Below are positions 1 to 8,838 of a DNA stretch of 37,768 nt, piece after piece (the stretch's first letter is position 1; every line of letters begins with the position of its first letter). The stretch lies in NCBI GenBank assembly GCA_012032775.1, contig JAAUQO010000031.1, forward strand, positions 1 through 37,768, given 5' to 3'. Source of the stretch: Oscillochloris sp. (lineage in GTDB: Bacteria; Chloroflexota; Chloroflexia; Chloroflexales; Chloroflexaceae). Below the pieces are notes generated by a model. The model was not told where the DNA came from. It saw only the letters and a list, made by a program, of their open reading frames with translations, and did no database searches. A program made the position numbers and the translations under genes.

Positions 1-2
1 GG

Positions 3-335
3 CCGCTGCCGGAAGGCGATTCGAGCCGCTGTGCGCCGGCGGCGGCGCCGGCGACTACGCTGTCTGCGCGGGCCTACCCCGAGGTGAGCGCCCCCGGCAC
101 GACGCTCGGTTTTGAGGTGTTCGGCTATGAGCCCAACGAGATTGTGAGCCTCTGGCTTAATCTGCCGAATGGCGAGGCTCGCGCCCTGCCCTATCAGGGG
201 GTTGCAGCGGCCGACGGCGGGTTGCTGATCGGCTTCCGTACCCTCACCACCGATCCGGTCGGCCAGTGGAGTATCGTCGGCCAGGGCACGCGCAGCGGCC
301 GGGTTGGCGTGGCGCTTTTCCGCCTCCAACGCTGA
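3..335 (+). CDS. C-terminal part of a secreted or surface protein (5' end outside window)
   Basis: The reading frame is open from the first bases of the window, so the GTG at 84 is probably internal and the gene starts upstream. The visible 110 residues begin with a Pro/Ala-rich stretch and continue as a small beta-rich domain (GFEVFGYEPNE, then IVSLWLNLPNG, then WSIVGQGTRSGRVGVALF) that resembles an Ig-like or 'uses of free motion' type C-terminal module of Chloroflexi secreted proteins. There is no catalytic motif. The function of the full protein cannot be read from this piece. A strong inverted repeat follows 33 bases after the stop. Confidence 0.55.
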   Translation, partial: PLPEGDSSRCAPAAAPATTLSARAYPEVSAPGTTLGFEVFGYEPNEIVSLWLNLPNGEARALPYQGVAAADGGLLIGFRTLTTDPVGQWSIVGQGTRSGRVGVALFRLQR

Positions 336-367
336 CGATGGCGATGATTGATGTGTGTCGCAAGAGG

Positions 368-399
368 GGCGAAGGGTCATATACATATGACCTTTCGCC
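368..399. repeat. 15-bp inverted repeat, terminator or operator
   Basis: GGCGAAGGGTCATAT (368-382) pairs with ATATGACCTTTCGCC (385-399) with one G-T pair and a 2-nt centre. It lies after the first gene and 12 bases before a TATACT -10 box. No T-run follows. It could end upstream transcription or act as an operator for the VWA gene. Confidence 0.5.
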
Positions 400-408
400 T
401 CTCCTGCG

Positions 409-417
409 TGCTATACT
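409..417 (+). promoter_or_regulatory. extended -10 promoter for the VWA gene
   Basis: TGC-TATACT is an extended -10 box. The -35 region (about 389-394, GACCTT) is poor. The predicted start of transcription near 424 leaves a leader of about 100 nt before the ATG at 526. The same TG-N-TATACT pattern recurs before several other genes here. Confidence 0.45.
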
Positions 418-525
418 GCCCTCAGAACCAGGTGCAACCCTGAGGCCGGTTTGAACGTAGGATCGTATTGATATACACGTTCCTTCGCTACGGCATCAGC
501 CGCTTGAACAAGGAGAAGTCTGACT

Positions 526-1794
526 ATGGCCGGTGAAGTCAACCTGCGGGCCAGTCTCGCCCGACCGTTTCTTGCAGCCACCACGACTCCGCAGGTGGTG
601 TATGCGTTACTTGAGGTGCAGCCGACGGAAATGGTTGCCCAGGTACGTATGCCGGTGAATGTCAGCTTTGTGCTTGATCGTTCCGGCTCGATGAAAGGCG
701 CCAAGATCGAGCGTGTGCGCCAGGCCACCGCCATGGCGATCGATATGCTCGACCGCCAGGATATTGCCTCGGTGGTGATTTTCGATCATCGCACCGAAGT
801 GCTCGTTCCTGCCGATCAAGTGACCGATCGGCGCCAGATCCAGGATCGCATCAATCGTATCCGCGATGCCGGCGGCACCAAGATCGCTCCCGCCGTTGAG
901 AAAGGGCTGCGTGAGATCGAGCGTGATCGCAGTGGTGCGATCCGGCGACTGGTGTTGCTTACCGACGGCCAGACCGAGAATGAAGATGAGTGCCTGCGCC
1001 GCGCCGAAGACGCCGGTCGCATTGGTGTGCCGATCACGGCCCTCGGCGTCGGCAAGGATTGGAACGAAGATTTGTTGATCGAGATGGCGAATCGCTCCAG
1101 CGGCACCGCCGATTTCATCGCCCGCCCCGATGAGATCGCGACCTATTTCCAGAATACGGTTCAGCGGGCCCAGAACGCCGTGGTTCAGAATACGTCCCTG
1201 ACGCTGCGACTTGTTCAGGGTGTTACGCCCCGCGCGGTCTGGCAGGTGATCCCGCTGATCAACAATCTCGGCTACCGGCCGATCTCCGACCGCGATGTGA
1301 ATGTGCCGCTCGGCGAACTCGAAACCGGCCAGGGTCGCACCTTGCTGGTCGAGTTGCTGGTCGATCCGCGGCCGATCGGCACCTACCGCGTCGGCCAGGT
1401 CGAGGCGACGTATGATGTGCCGGCGCTCAGTCGGGTCGGTGAGAAGACCCGCGCCGAGTTGATGCTGACCTTCACCGCCGACCCGACGCAGATCGCACAG
1501 GTGAATCCGCCGGTGATGAATATTGTCGAGAAGGTGAGCGCCTTCAAGCTCCAGACGCGAGCGCTGCAAGATCTTCAGCAGGGCGACGTTTCCGGCGCCA
1601 CCCAGAAACTGAAGAGCGCCGTCACCCGCTTGCTCAGCCAGGGTGAGGTCGAGTTGGCGCACACAATGGAGCAAGAGATCTCGAACCTTGAACAGAGTGG
1701 CCAGCTTTCCAGCGAGGGTCAGAAGACGATCAAGTTTCAGGGCCGCAAAACAGTGCGCCTGAGCGATATCGATCTGCCGAAAGATTTGCAGTAG
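526..1794 (+). CDS. von Willebrand factor type A domain protein
   Basis: This 422-residue protein has a VWA domain at about residues 44-215 with a complete metal-ion-dependent adhesion site: DRSGS (51-55), the Thr of GGTKI (near 118) and TDG (146-148). After it come a beta-rich region and a helical C-terminus. There is no signal peptide or membrane segment, so it should be cytoplasmic. VWA proteins of this type bind partner proteins through Mg2+ and often work with AAA+ ATPases or metal chelatases, but none is adjacent here. The start is fixed by AAGGAGAAG 8 bases upstream. surE follows after 54 bases containing a perfect hairpin. The partner and role are unknown; the domain call is firm. Confidence 0.9.
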   Translation: MAGEVNLRASLARPFLAATTTPQVVYALLEVQPTEMVAQVRMPVNVSFVLDRSGSMKGAKIERVRQATAMAIDMLDRQDIASVVIFDHRTEVLVPADQVTDRRQIQDRINRIRDAGGTKIAPAVEKGLREIERDRSGAIRRLVLLTDGQTENEDECLRRAEDAGRIGVPITALGVGKDWNEDLLIEMANRSSGTADFIARPDEIATYFQNTVQRAQNAVVQNTSLTLRLVQGVTPRAVWQVIPLINNLGYRPISDRDVNVPLGELETGQGRTLLVELLVDPRPIGTYRVGQVEATYDVPALSRVGEKTRAELMLTFTADPTQIAQVNPPVMNIVEKVSAFKLQTRALQDLQQGDVSGATQKLKSAVTRLLSQGEVELAHTMEQEISNLEQSGQLSSEGQKTIKFQGRKTVRLSDIDLPKDLQ

Positions 1795-1796
1795 GT

Positions 1797-1832
1797 GCGT
1801 GTAGAAGGCGCGCAAGCTCGTCTTCTACACGC
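1797..1832 (+). repeat. perfect 11-bp hairpin between the VWA gene and surE
   Basis: GCGTGTAGAAG (1797-1807) and CTTCTACACGC (1822-1832) form a perfect stem with a 14-nt loop. There is no T-run, and the surE start codon is 17 bases downstream. It could attenuate or process the transcript, or simply stabilise the upstream mRNA end. Confidence 0.45.
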
Positions 1833-1848
1833 CGTCAAAAGAAGCACG

Positions 1849-2637
1849 ATGTACATCCTTATCAGTAACGACGATGGCTATACGAGTCCGGGTCTGGTTG
1901 CCCTGAACGCAGTATTGAGCAAGTTCGCCGAGACGGTGGTGGTTGCGCCGGATCGGAATTGGAGCGCTGCCGGGCATTATCGCAAGCTGTTCGATCCGTT
2001 GCGGGCCTGGGATGGCCTGTTGCCCGACGGCAGCCCGGCGATCATCTGTGATGGGACGCCGGCCGATTGTGTGGCGCTTGCAGTTATGGGGTTGTTGCCG
2101 CGCAAACCCGACCTCGTGATCTCGGGGATCAATCTCGGCGCCAATCTCGGCACCGACCTGCTCTACTCAGGGACAGTGGCGGCGGCGATGGAGGGCCTGG
2201 TGTTCGACATCCCCGGCATTGCGGTTTCACAGTTAAGTTTTCCGGAAAATGCGTGGGATTTCGGCGCCGCCGAGCAGGCGATCGGGATGTTGTTGCAGGC
2301 CGTGGAGCGGCAGGGTTTGCCGCAGGGAATTCTGCTCAACCTGAATATTCCGCCGATCGAGGCTGCTACGTTGCGCGGGATCAAGGTGGGCCGGCTCGGC
2401 CGGCGAATCTACCGCGACGAGTTGCTGACGCGCCATGATCCGCGTGGTCGGCCGTACTACTGGATTGGCGGCAGTGGGCCTGAGGATCACGCCGAGCCGG
2501 GAACCGATATTGCGGCGATCGCCGAAAATTACGCCAGCCTGACGCCGGTTCATATGGATCTGACCAGTCATCGCTGGCTTGATGAGTTGCAGCAGTGGGG
2601 ATTCGGCGCGGCCTATCGCACGATGCCTGATGCGTGA
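1849..2637 (+). CDS. surE: 5'/3'-nucleotidase SurE
   Basis: SurE is a divalent-metal survival phosphatase that removes phosphate from nucleoside monophosphates. The protein has 262 residues. The N-terminal MYILISNDDGY holds the metal-binding Asp pair, followed by VVVAPDRNWSAAGH, DGTPADCVALA and VISGINLGANLGTDLLYSGTV, the usual SurE blocks. The GTG at 1795 would add 18 residues; the ATG at 1849 matches the family N-terminus. Many SurE proteins read 'APDRNRSG' where this one has NWSA, a mild variation. In other bacteria surE often sits near pcm or rpoS; neither is here. The last codons lie in a heptamer repeat. Confidence 0.92.
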   Translation: MYILISNDDGYTSPGLVALNAVLSKFAETVVVAPDRNWSAAGHYRKLFDPLRAWDGLLPDGSPAIICDGTPADCVALAVMGLLPRKPDLVISGINLGANLGTDLLYSGTVAAAMEGLVFDIPGIAVSQLSFPENAWDFGAAEQAIGMLLQAVERQGLPQGILLNLNIPPIEAATLRGIKVGRLGRRIYRDELLTRHDPRGRPYYWIGGSGPEDHAEPGTDIAAIAENYASLTPVHMDLTSHRWLDELQQWGFGAAYRTMPDA

Positions 2638-2644
2638 TGCCTGA
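2622..2644 (+). repeat. heptamer tandem repeat GATGCCT/GATGCGT
   Basis: Three copies in 7-base register (GATGCCT, GATGCGT, GATGCCT) plus GA. They overlap the final codons and stop of surE. This is one of several 7-nt period arrays in the window. Confidence 0.6.
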
Positions 2645-2716
2645 ACGCGCTGCCGCGCGGCTCGCCAGTTCGGTATTCGTTCCCGGATCAGGCTCAAGCG
2701 TTATGCGCACCGCTAT

Positions 2717-2743
2717 AAGCCGGCGTGCTGCTACAGCCGGCTT
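2717..2743. terminator. hairpin between convergent surE and response regulator genes
   Basis: AAGCCGGC (2717-2724) pairs with GCCGGCTT (2736-2743) across 11 nt. It contains the stop codon of the minus-strand gene. Only a short T-stretch follows on either side, so termination strength is uncertain. Confidence 0.4.
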
Positions 2744-3627
2744 TCGGCATTGAGCCGTTGTTCAGCCGCCTCGGTAAGTTCACGGATGTCGCGGAACGGC
2801 CCATCACTACTGTGCAACACGCCGACCGTGAGCGCCATCAGCGGCACCGTTGAGCCGCCGTTGCTGCGTTGCACGCTGGCCTGCCGGCGATCCTGGTAGC
2901 TGTAGTACAGCTCAATATCTTTGTCGAAGTGCGATTTCAGATCGCTGATAATCGCTTCGATCTGGGCGCATCCCGCGATCAACATGAAGTAAGGGCCAAC
3001 CACCATCTGGCCGGTAAAATCCTCGGCGGCGCCCTGACGATGGAGCACATCGACCAGCAGCAGCGCCGTGAATTTCAGCACATCCTCGCCCGCCACCACC
3101 CCATACAGTTGCGTAAACGACTCGAAGCCGGCCACCCGAATCAAGGCGAATGTCCAGCCATCACTGGTGAGCAAGGCGCGGAGCCGCGTATTCACCAATT
3201 CGCCGGTGGGCAAATTCGTAATCGGGTGAAACTGCCCGCGTCGCCGGCTCTCGCTCAGTTGGTTGCGGATAATCGAATGCACTTCTTCGATATCGAAGGG
3301 CTTATTGAGGAAGTAATCGGCCCGTACTTCATCGTGGGCCTCCAGGCGGTTCTGGCGTTCGCCAAAGGCGGTAAGCACCACAATCGGGATATTCTGCGTA
3401 TCGGGGGTTGCGCGGAGCGCCTTGCCGACTTCGTAGCCGCTGATATCGGGTAGGCGCACATCGAGGACGACGAGATCGGGCGGAGTGGTGCGGCAGATAG
3501 CGAGTGCCTCTTCGCCGCGACTGGCCTTCTGGATCAAGTAGCCGCGTTTGCTGAGATAAATCTCAAGTACACGGGCGATCGCCGGATCATCCTCAACAAT
3601 CAGGATCGTGTCCTTGTCGGCAGCCAT
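2731..3627 (-). CDS. response regulator with degenerate GGDEF output domain
   Basis: A 298-residue two-domain signalling protein. Residues 5-122 are a receiver domain with the acidic pair at 13-14 (VEDD), phospho-acceptor Asp56 (VVLDVRLPD), Thr86 and Lys109 (NKPF), so it should be phosphorylated by a histidine kinase. The rest has the fold pattern of a GGDEF domain (NLPTG near the start, AGEDVLKF in the middle), but the GGDEF motif is replaced by a VVGPYF-type sequence, so it should not make cyclic di-GMP and may bind ligand or protein. The start at 3627 has GGGGAGG 8 bases upstream; a longer frame adds 20 residues without support. It is last in a minus-strand cluster with an exonuclease and a CBS/DUF294 protein. 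No kinase is in the window. Confidence 0.85.
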   Translation of the reverse strand: MAADKDTILIVEDDPAIARVLEIYLSKRGYLIQKASRGEEALAICRTTPPDLVVLDVRLPDISGYEVGKALRATPDTQNIPIVVLTAFGERQNRLEAHDEVRADYFLNKPFDIEEVHSIIRNQLSESRRRGQFHPITNLPTGELVNTRLRALLTSDGWTFALIRVAGFESFTQLYGVVAGEDVLKFTALLLVDVLHRQGAAEDFTGQMVVGPYFMLIAGCAQIEAIISDLKSHFDKDIELYYSYQDRRQASVQRSNGGSTVPLMALTVGVLHSSDGPFRDIRELTEAAEQRLNAESRL

Positions 3628-3656
3628 TGCACCAACCTCCCCAGGGATCAAGTACA

Positions 3657-3700
3657 GCGCGGCGATACGCCTCAATGAACGTATCACCGCGCCGCTTTTT
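3657..3700 (+). terminator. terminator-like hairpin with T-run pointing away from neighbouring genes
   Basis: GCGCGG-C-GATACG (3657-3669) pairs with CGTATC-A-CCGCGC (3680-3692), followed by CGCTTTTT on the plus strand. Both flanking genes are on the minus strand, where the structure lies in the gap before the response regulator. It may end an antisense transcript or form a structured leader. Confidence 0.4.
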
Positions 3701-3801
3701 CATGTGCGGACATAACGATCCGCTGCGCTTTCACGCATCCTTGTGCGAAGGGCGGTCGGCTTGCATATGTTGGAACGCCTGGCGGCGATGCTGCATTCGG
3801 A

Positions 3802-4491
3802 TTAAATACCGCCGTGCCGCAGCAGCCGTTTCAGATCGATCGGGTGGCGTTGTTCGAGCCGGCTGATCTGGGCGAGCAGCAGTTGCGCCGTGGTCAGCGC
3901 GTCGTTCAGGGCATTATGCTGTCCGTACACCGGCAGGCCATACGATGTCGCCAGTGTCCGCAATTGAATGGCCGGCTCGGTTTCATCGTGATTGGCTTCC
4001 CCGATCATGCGCGCGTTGTAATGCATGGTCAATGCGATCCGGGCCGTGTCGATGATCGGCCCGCACAATCTACCGCCATAGGGCCGCAAGGCCTTGTTGA
4101 TAAAGTCGATATCGATTGAGGCAACATGCACCACCAGAACCCGGCCCCGCAGCCGTTCCAACAGCAGTGGGAGGACATCTGTGATCGGCGGTGCTTCGGC
4201 CAACTCACTACGCAGCAACCCATGAATGCGGATCGAGTTGGCGGCGACGAGCAACCCGTCGGGCGGCCGCACCAGCGAATACCATGTGCGATCGAGGCAC
4301 ACGCGGCCCGCGTTGATCTCAACCAGGCCGATCGCCAACAATGCATCGCGGCGCGCGTTCAAGCCGCTTGTTTCCACGTCGAGCACAACGTACGGAACTT
4401 CGCGCCAGGGTGTGTCCGGTGGCGGCCAGGAACCGGCGCTGTACGTACGCACGAACTCAGGTGGTTGCGGACGGCGCAAAAACTGCCACAT
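3802..4491 (-). CDS. DEDDh 3'-5' exonuclease (DnaQ/RNase T fold)
   Basis: A 229-residue exonuclease with the DEDDh signature: VVLDVETSGL supplies the first Asp and Glu (near 38 and 40), HVASIDIDFINKAL the middle Asp, and HNALNDALTT the His and last Asp. These enzymes trim single-stranded DNA or RNA ends and are related to the proofreading subunit of DNA polymerase III. The ATG at 4491 has AGGTG upstream; a GTG 9 bases earlier is possible. It lies 74 bases downstream of the CBS/DUF294 gene in the same direction. This pairing of a DUF294 protein with a DnaQ-like exonuclease is also known from proteobacteria, so the two probably work together. The substrate is unknown. Confidence 0.88.
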   Translation of the reverse strand: MWQFLRRPQPPEFVRTYSAGSWPPPDTPWREVPYVVLDVETSGLNARRDALLAIGLVEINAGRVCLDRTWYSLVRPPDGLLVAANSIRIHGLLRSELAEAPPITDVLPLLLERLRGRVLVVHVASIDIDFINKALRPYGGRLCGPIIDTARIALTMHYNARMIGEANHDETEPAIQLRTLATSYGLPVYGQHNALNDALTTAQLLLAQISRLEQRHPIDLKRLLRHGGI

Positions 4492-4564
4492 AGCTTGCAC
4501 CTGGCCCTTACTGATAACGATCTGGTGTTGTGCGAGGCAAAGCCTGGCTATAACACCACACCAT

Positions 4565-6435
4565 TTACCCGATTAAGTCGGTTTGATAGTTCTGTGCAAC
4601 AGCCCGCTGGATCGTTGCAATCATCAGGAGCGACTCCTTCAATTCGCGTTGCTCCAGCGGACCGAGGTGCTTGAACGGCAACAAATTATCGGGCTGTTCA
4701 CCATTAGCCCGCTGATTACACTGATGGCGCAACCGCAGGAGTGAGATCAGTTCAAAAGCCTGAATCATGCGCTCGGCGTCGATCTGGCCGAGGGTCGTGC
4801 GTTCCCACGAGTCGCGCAGGCGGGCAACCGTCGATGTCTCGTTCGATCCGGCATCCAGGGCGTAAAGCCGGGCCAGATCGACAATAATGCTGGTGCCGCG
4901 CAGCTTCAGATCGAGCAAGCCGCTTTGATCGCCATGGCGTTCCAGGGCAACCTTGCGGAAGAATGTGAGCGGCGCCTGTTGACGTAAAGTAGTACGGGCG
5001 AGCCGGCCCAGGAAGATTCGGTTATCGTGGGCGCGCTGAATAATCGGGCGGAGCGCCGCTTCCACATCGAGTTCACCATAGACACGCCGATAGTCGAAGA
5101 AAATCCCGGTGCGCAGCAGAGCATCTTCGTTGGGCACATCGATCCAGCGCGCAAAGTAGCGCTGCCAGACACTCAGCGGTTGGCGCCACTCGGGATTGGT
5201 TGCCATAATATTGCCGGGACAGCGCGGGAAGCCACAGGCGACCAGCGTATCAACCACCTGATTGGCGAGCGCGGCGAAGTATGCTTCGGCCTCAGGCGAC
5301 GCATCATCGGCATACACCAGGGCATTATCCTGATCGGTGCGCAGAGTTTGCTCCAGACGGCCTTCGCTGCCGAGCACCAGCCATGCATAAGGAACCGGCG
5401 GCGGGCCGTGTTCAGCTTCAGCGCCCCTCAGAATGCGTTTCAGCAGCGCATCGTGTGCCAGGGCCACCACCCGCCCGATATCGCTCACATTCGCGCCGGC
5501 ATCGAGCAGTGCATCGACCGTATCGGCGACCTGATCCGAATAACGGCGCAGATCTTCCAGCGTCTCGGCGCGCTCAAGTTGGCGCGGCAGGAACAGTGGG
5601 CTACGGCTCTGCTGACGCAGAATATCGCCGTGGGTCACCATCCCGATCACCAGTCCGTCCTCGGTGATCGGCAGATGGTGCATGCCGTGTTCGAGCATCA
5701 GCAGCAGCCCCTCGAACACCAGGCTATCGGCGGACAATCCGGTGATCGGCTTTGTCATCACCTCGCCGACCGGTGTTGAGTCGGGCAGACCATTGGCCAG
5801 CACACGGTTGCGCAGATCGCGGTCGGTGATAATCCCGCTATTGATATCGAGCACGCCGACCGGCGGCAGATCGACCAGCAGACTACTGACATTATTGGCG
5901 CGCATCAGTTGGGCGGCCTCGTGGACACTGGCTTCGGGCGAGATAGCGACCAGCGAGCGACGCACCAGATCGCGGAGTTTAGTTTGGAAGAGCGCGGGCG
6001 CGGCCTCGGTGCGGCGGGCCTGCGTTGCGAACTCCAGCCGTTCATCGGACGACGCGGCGAAAAACTTCGCGAACGACGAATGCTGGCTACGCAACTGATG
6101 GAACACCTCAGCCGGAATCAGATAGGCCAGGGTTTCACTGACAGTACGAACCGAGGCTGACGGAGCACGACTACGAACCAGCGACGGGTAACCGAAGGCT
6201 TCGCCGGGGCCGAGCGTATCGACGATCTCCTCTATCCCTCGTGCTTCCGAAGCAGATCGACGCTGCCCTTACAGATAACATACAGAAACCGTGACGGGTC
6301 GCCCTGTTCTTCGAGGATCTGCGTATTGGCGGCGAAGTATTCGATCTGCACATAAGCGGCGGCATAGGCACGGGCCTCAGCCGGGAGCTTGTCGAAAGGC
6401 GGGAAATCGGCCAGAAACCGTGCGATCTCTTCCAT
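4565..6435 (-). CDS. cNMP-binding/CBS/DUF294 nucleotidyltransferase-like protein, interrupted by a frameshift
   Basis: Domains in order: a cyclic-nucleotide-binding domain from the ATG at 6435 (MEEIARFLADFPPFDKL..., ICKGSVDLLRKHEG), two CBS repeats (MRANNVSSLLV ... GIITDRDLRN; VFEGLLLMLEHGMHHLPI), and a DUF294 nucleotidyltransferase with GSEGRLEQT and DQDNA, followed by its helical C-terminal domain. The first frame stops at about 6232 just after HEG. The downstream frame reads on without a break from IEEIVDTLGPGEAFGYPSL, so one G is missing in the run near 6238. Adding it gives 623 residues, normal for the family. If the shift is real, a GTG at 6106 could start a protein lacking the nucleotide sensor. 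The family resembles GlnD-type regulators of signal transduction. Confidence 0.85.
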
Positions 6436-6455
6436 AATGCACCCCACCACAGGCA

Positions 6456-6490
6456 GGGCGAAGCATGTTGCGCAGCGACGTACTTCGCCC
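6456..6490. repeat. GGGCGAAGCA-family inverted repeat
   Basis: GGGCGAAG at 6456-6463 pairs with CTTCGCCC at 6483-6490. It lies between spoVS and the CBS/DUF294 gene and matches the palindrome family seen near 9842, 21294, 31677 and 37121. Confidence 0.5.
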
Positions 6491-6501
6491 CATTCTGAGA
6501 A

Positions 6502-6533
6502 CAAAAAGCTCCCACCCGCTGGCGGGTGAGAGC
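6502..6533 (-). terminator. intrinsic terminator of spoVS
   Basis: Read on the minus strand, GCTCTCACCCGC and GCGGGTGGGAGC pair with one mismatch and a tiny loop, followed directly by TTTTT. It is 25 bases after the spoVS stop: a textbook rho-independent terminator. Confidence 0.8.
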
Positions 6534-6557
6534 ACACTTGCACTGCACGCGAAGAGA

Positions 6558-6899
6558 CTAGGGTCGGCGCTCAATCAGCAGCTTAATTGCGGTACGCTCC
6601 TCATCATCAATGGCAACATCAATAAATGAAGGGATGCAAACAATGTCAATACCTTCTTCATTGAGGTAGCTTCGGGCAATCGCAACCGCCTTAATCGCCT
6701 GATTGGTGGCGCCGGCGCCGATTGATTGAACCTCAGCCATGCCATTCTCACGAATCACCCCGGCGATGGCGCCTGCAACAGCGCTGGGGCGCGAGCGCGT
6801 CGAAACCTTCAGCACCTCGGCGGAGTGCCGAGTTTCAACTGCCTGTGGTTCACTGGCGCCGACTGCGCGCGCCAGTTGCACTGTCTGAGCATTAGTCAT
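6558..6899 (-). CDS. spoVS: SpoVS family protein
   Basis: The C-terminal 86 residues (from VLKVSTRSRPSAVAGAIA through GAGATNQAIKAVAIARSYL to IKLLIERRP) match stage V sporulation protein S, a small Alba-like nucleic-acid-associated protein. In Bacillus it affects septation and spore coat assembly, but it occurs widely in non-sporulating bacteria. The ATG at 6899 has GAGGAGG 5 bases upstream, giving 113 residues with a short extra N-terminus; a longer frame to 6968 has no such site. It follows rny in the same direction, as in Bacillus, where rny and spoVS are also close. A terminator follows. Its role here is unknown, possibly RNA- or DNA-binding. Confidence 0.92.
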   Translation of the reverse strand: MTNAQTVQLARAVGASEPQAVETRHSAEVLKVSTRSRPSAVAGAIAGVIRENGMAEVQSIGAGATNQAIKAVAIARSYLNEEGIDIVCIPSFIDVAIDDEERTAIKLLIERRP

Positions 6900-7110
6900 A
6901 CGATCCTCCTCTGGGTCGTGGGTTTCTGGTAAGTTGGTTGGGTTGTCGGGTGCGTTGTCGAGGCTCATCGCGCGCAGCCCTCCTCTCGTTGAATGGTATC
7001 AAAGGATGGGTCAAATCCACCCGAGCTTAGGATGGGGCCAGGACGCTCGAAAATTGTACCACAGACAGTAGTCCGCTGCAGCCATGAAAATTACGGAGAT
7101 AACCGGCATT

Positions 7111-7134
7111 GCCAGGGGTGGGGCGCCCCCTGGC
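7111..7134. repeat. GC-rich hairpin after rny
   Basis: GCCAGGGG (7111-7118) and CCCCTGGC (7127-7134) form a perfect 8-bp stem, 11 bases past the rny stop on the minus strand. No T-run follows, so it may protect the 3' end or act as a weak terminator between rny and spoVS. Confidence 0.4.
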
Positions 7135-7144
7135 GGGGACTCTA

Positions 7145-8680
7145 TCAGCGGGCAAAATCGATCGCGCGTGTCTCACGAATAATCGTCACTTTGATCTGAC
7201 CAGGATATTGCAGACTCTCCTCGATCTTTTTCGCAACATCGCGGGCCAGGTGAATACTGGCAAGATCATCGATCTGATCGGGCTGCACCATCACGCGCAC
7301 TTCACGGCCGGCTTGAACTGCGAAGGCCCGTTGCACCCCCGGGAACGAAGTGGCAACCGTCTCAAGGGCCTCTAGCCGCTTAATATACAGATCAAGCGTC
7401 TCCCGGCGTGCACCGGGGCGAGCGCCGGAGATTGCATCGGCGGCGATCACCAGAAACGCTTCAACCGTTTGCGGTTCTTCATCATAATGATGTGCGCCGA
7501 TCGCATGCACGATCGCCGGGGAGCGACCGAGGCGGCGCGCAATATCGGCACCAATCACGGCGTGCGGGCCTTGGACTTCGTGATCGACGGCTTTCCCGAT
7601 ATCGTGGAGCAGGGCCGCCGTTTTCGCAACCGTGATGTTTGCTCCGATCTCTGCGGCCATATGTGCGGCAAGCAACGCACATTCGAGCGAATGCTGCAAC
7701 ACATTCTGGCCATAACTGGTGCGATATTTCAACCGTCCCAGCAGTTTGATTAAATCCGGATGCAAGCCTTGCACATTCGCTTCATATGCAACCCGTTCGC
7801 CCTCATCACGCATCACATGTTCAATTTCGGCTTGCGTTTTTTGAACCACCTCTTCAATTCGCGTGGGGTGAATCCGGCCGTCTTTCAAGAGCTTGCCCAG
7901 CGCCACGCGGGCCACCTCGCGGCGAACCGGATCATGGCAGGAGAGCGTAACGGCCTCGGGCGTGTCATCGACGATGATATCGACACCGGTGATTTGCTCG
8001 AAGGCGCGGATATTCCGGCCCTCGCGGCCGATGATTCGGCCTTTCAGCTCTTCGCCGGGGAGATTAACAGTGGATACGGTGATCTCCGCGACATAATCTG
8101 AGGCACAGCGCTGGATCGCCATGCCGACAATCTTGCGCGCGATTTTGTCGGCCTCATCGCGGGTCTGGTTCTCGATCTCGCGGATCCGCCGGGCCGCTTC
8201 GTCGCGTGTTTCACGCTCGACCTCGGCGAGAATGATCTCGCGGGCATCATCGCGGCTCAGCTGCGAGATGCGTTCAAGCTCAACCACTTGTTGCGTGCGG
8301 AGCCGGTCGGCCTCCTGGTGCAACTGCTCTATCTGGCGCTCGCGGCTTTGAACCTGTCGCTCGCGGCGCTCCACCCCCTCGATCTTGCGATCAAGGCTTT
8401 CCTCCTTCCGCTGCAAGCGCTCTTCCTGGCGCTGTATGCCCTGGCGTGACTCGCGTAATTCCGCTTCCGCTTCATTGCGGATGCGCAACGCTTCGTCTTT
8501 GGCTTGAAGCAAGATCTCTTTTTGTTGGGATCGTGCCTCTTCCGTAAGTAAGCGGGCCTCGGATGCCGCGCGCTGAGCCAATGAGTTTACCCCGTTTTTG
8601 GCCCAGGCGATCCCGGCGGCGATCCCGACGCCAACACCGACTACCAGGGCCAGAAAGGCCCAAAGTAGCTCTGGGAACAC
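7145..8680 (-). CDS. rny: ribonuclease Y
   Basis: RNase Y is the membrane-anchored endonuclease that starts mRNA decay in many bacteria without RNase E. The 511-residue protein has the full layout: an N-terminal membrane anchor ([23 protein letters not shown], about 4-26), a long charged coiled coil (about 30-190), a KH RNA-binding domain with [17 protein letters not shown] (about 215-260) and an HD domain with [12 protein letters not shown] (near 360). The start is GTG at 8680 with AGGAGG upstream. It has a consensus promoter at 8790-8818 and is followed by spoVS. All key residues are present. Confidence 0.97.
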   Translation of the reverse strand: MFPELLWAFLALVVGVGVGIAAGIAWAKNGVNSLAQRAASEARLLTEEARSQQKEILLQAKDEALRIRNEAEAELRESRQGIQRQEERLQRKEESLDRKIEGVERRERQVQSRERQIEQLHQEADRLRTQQVVELERISQLSRDDAREIILAEVERETRDEAARRIREIENQTRDEADKIARKIVGMAIQRCASDYVAEITVSTVNLPGEELKGRIIGREGRNIRAFEQITGVDIIVDDTPEAVTLSCHDPVRREVARVALGKLLKDGRIHPTRIEEVVQKTQAEIEHVMRDEGERVAYEANVQGLHPDLIKLLGRLKYRTSYGQNVLQHSLECALLAAHMAAEIGANITVAKTAALLHDIGKAVDHEVQGPHAVIGADIARRLGRSPAIVHAIGAHHYDEEPQTVEAFLVIAADAISGARPGARRETLDLYIKRLEALETVATSFPGVQRAFAVQAGREVRVMVQPDQIDDLASIHLARDVAKKIEESLQYPGQIKVTIIRETRAIDFAR

Positions 8681-8789
8681 TCTAGCCTCCTATGCAGTTG
8701 TTAACGTGCATCAAACAAGGCTCAGCTTTAATGCAAACCTCGCTGTGCTGAAGATTGACAGTATGGATTTATAGCTCCATGGTATGCTA

Positions 8790-8818
8790 ATAATACTGAT
8801 GTCCATGGTGCCTGTCAA
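8790..8818 (-). promoter_or_regulatory. consensus sigma-70 promoter of rny
   Basis: On the minus strand TTGACA (8813-8818) and TATTAT (8790-8795) are exactly 17 bases apart. Transcription should start near 8783, giving a leader of about 100 nt before rny. Confidence 0.75.
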
Positions 8819-8838
8819 GGATAGAGATGCGGATGTGG

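Noticed and set aside
607..1815. 402-codon frame antisense to the VWA gene
   Set aside because: Composition is that of a reverse-frame shadow, and the VWA gene has an intact MIDAS and ribosome site.
8754..8783. TTGACA on the plus strand as a promoter
   Set aside because: No -10 at 16-18 bases; the pair at 8839/8862 is better placed.
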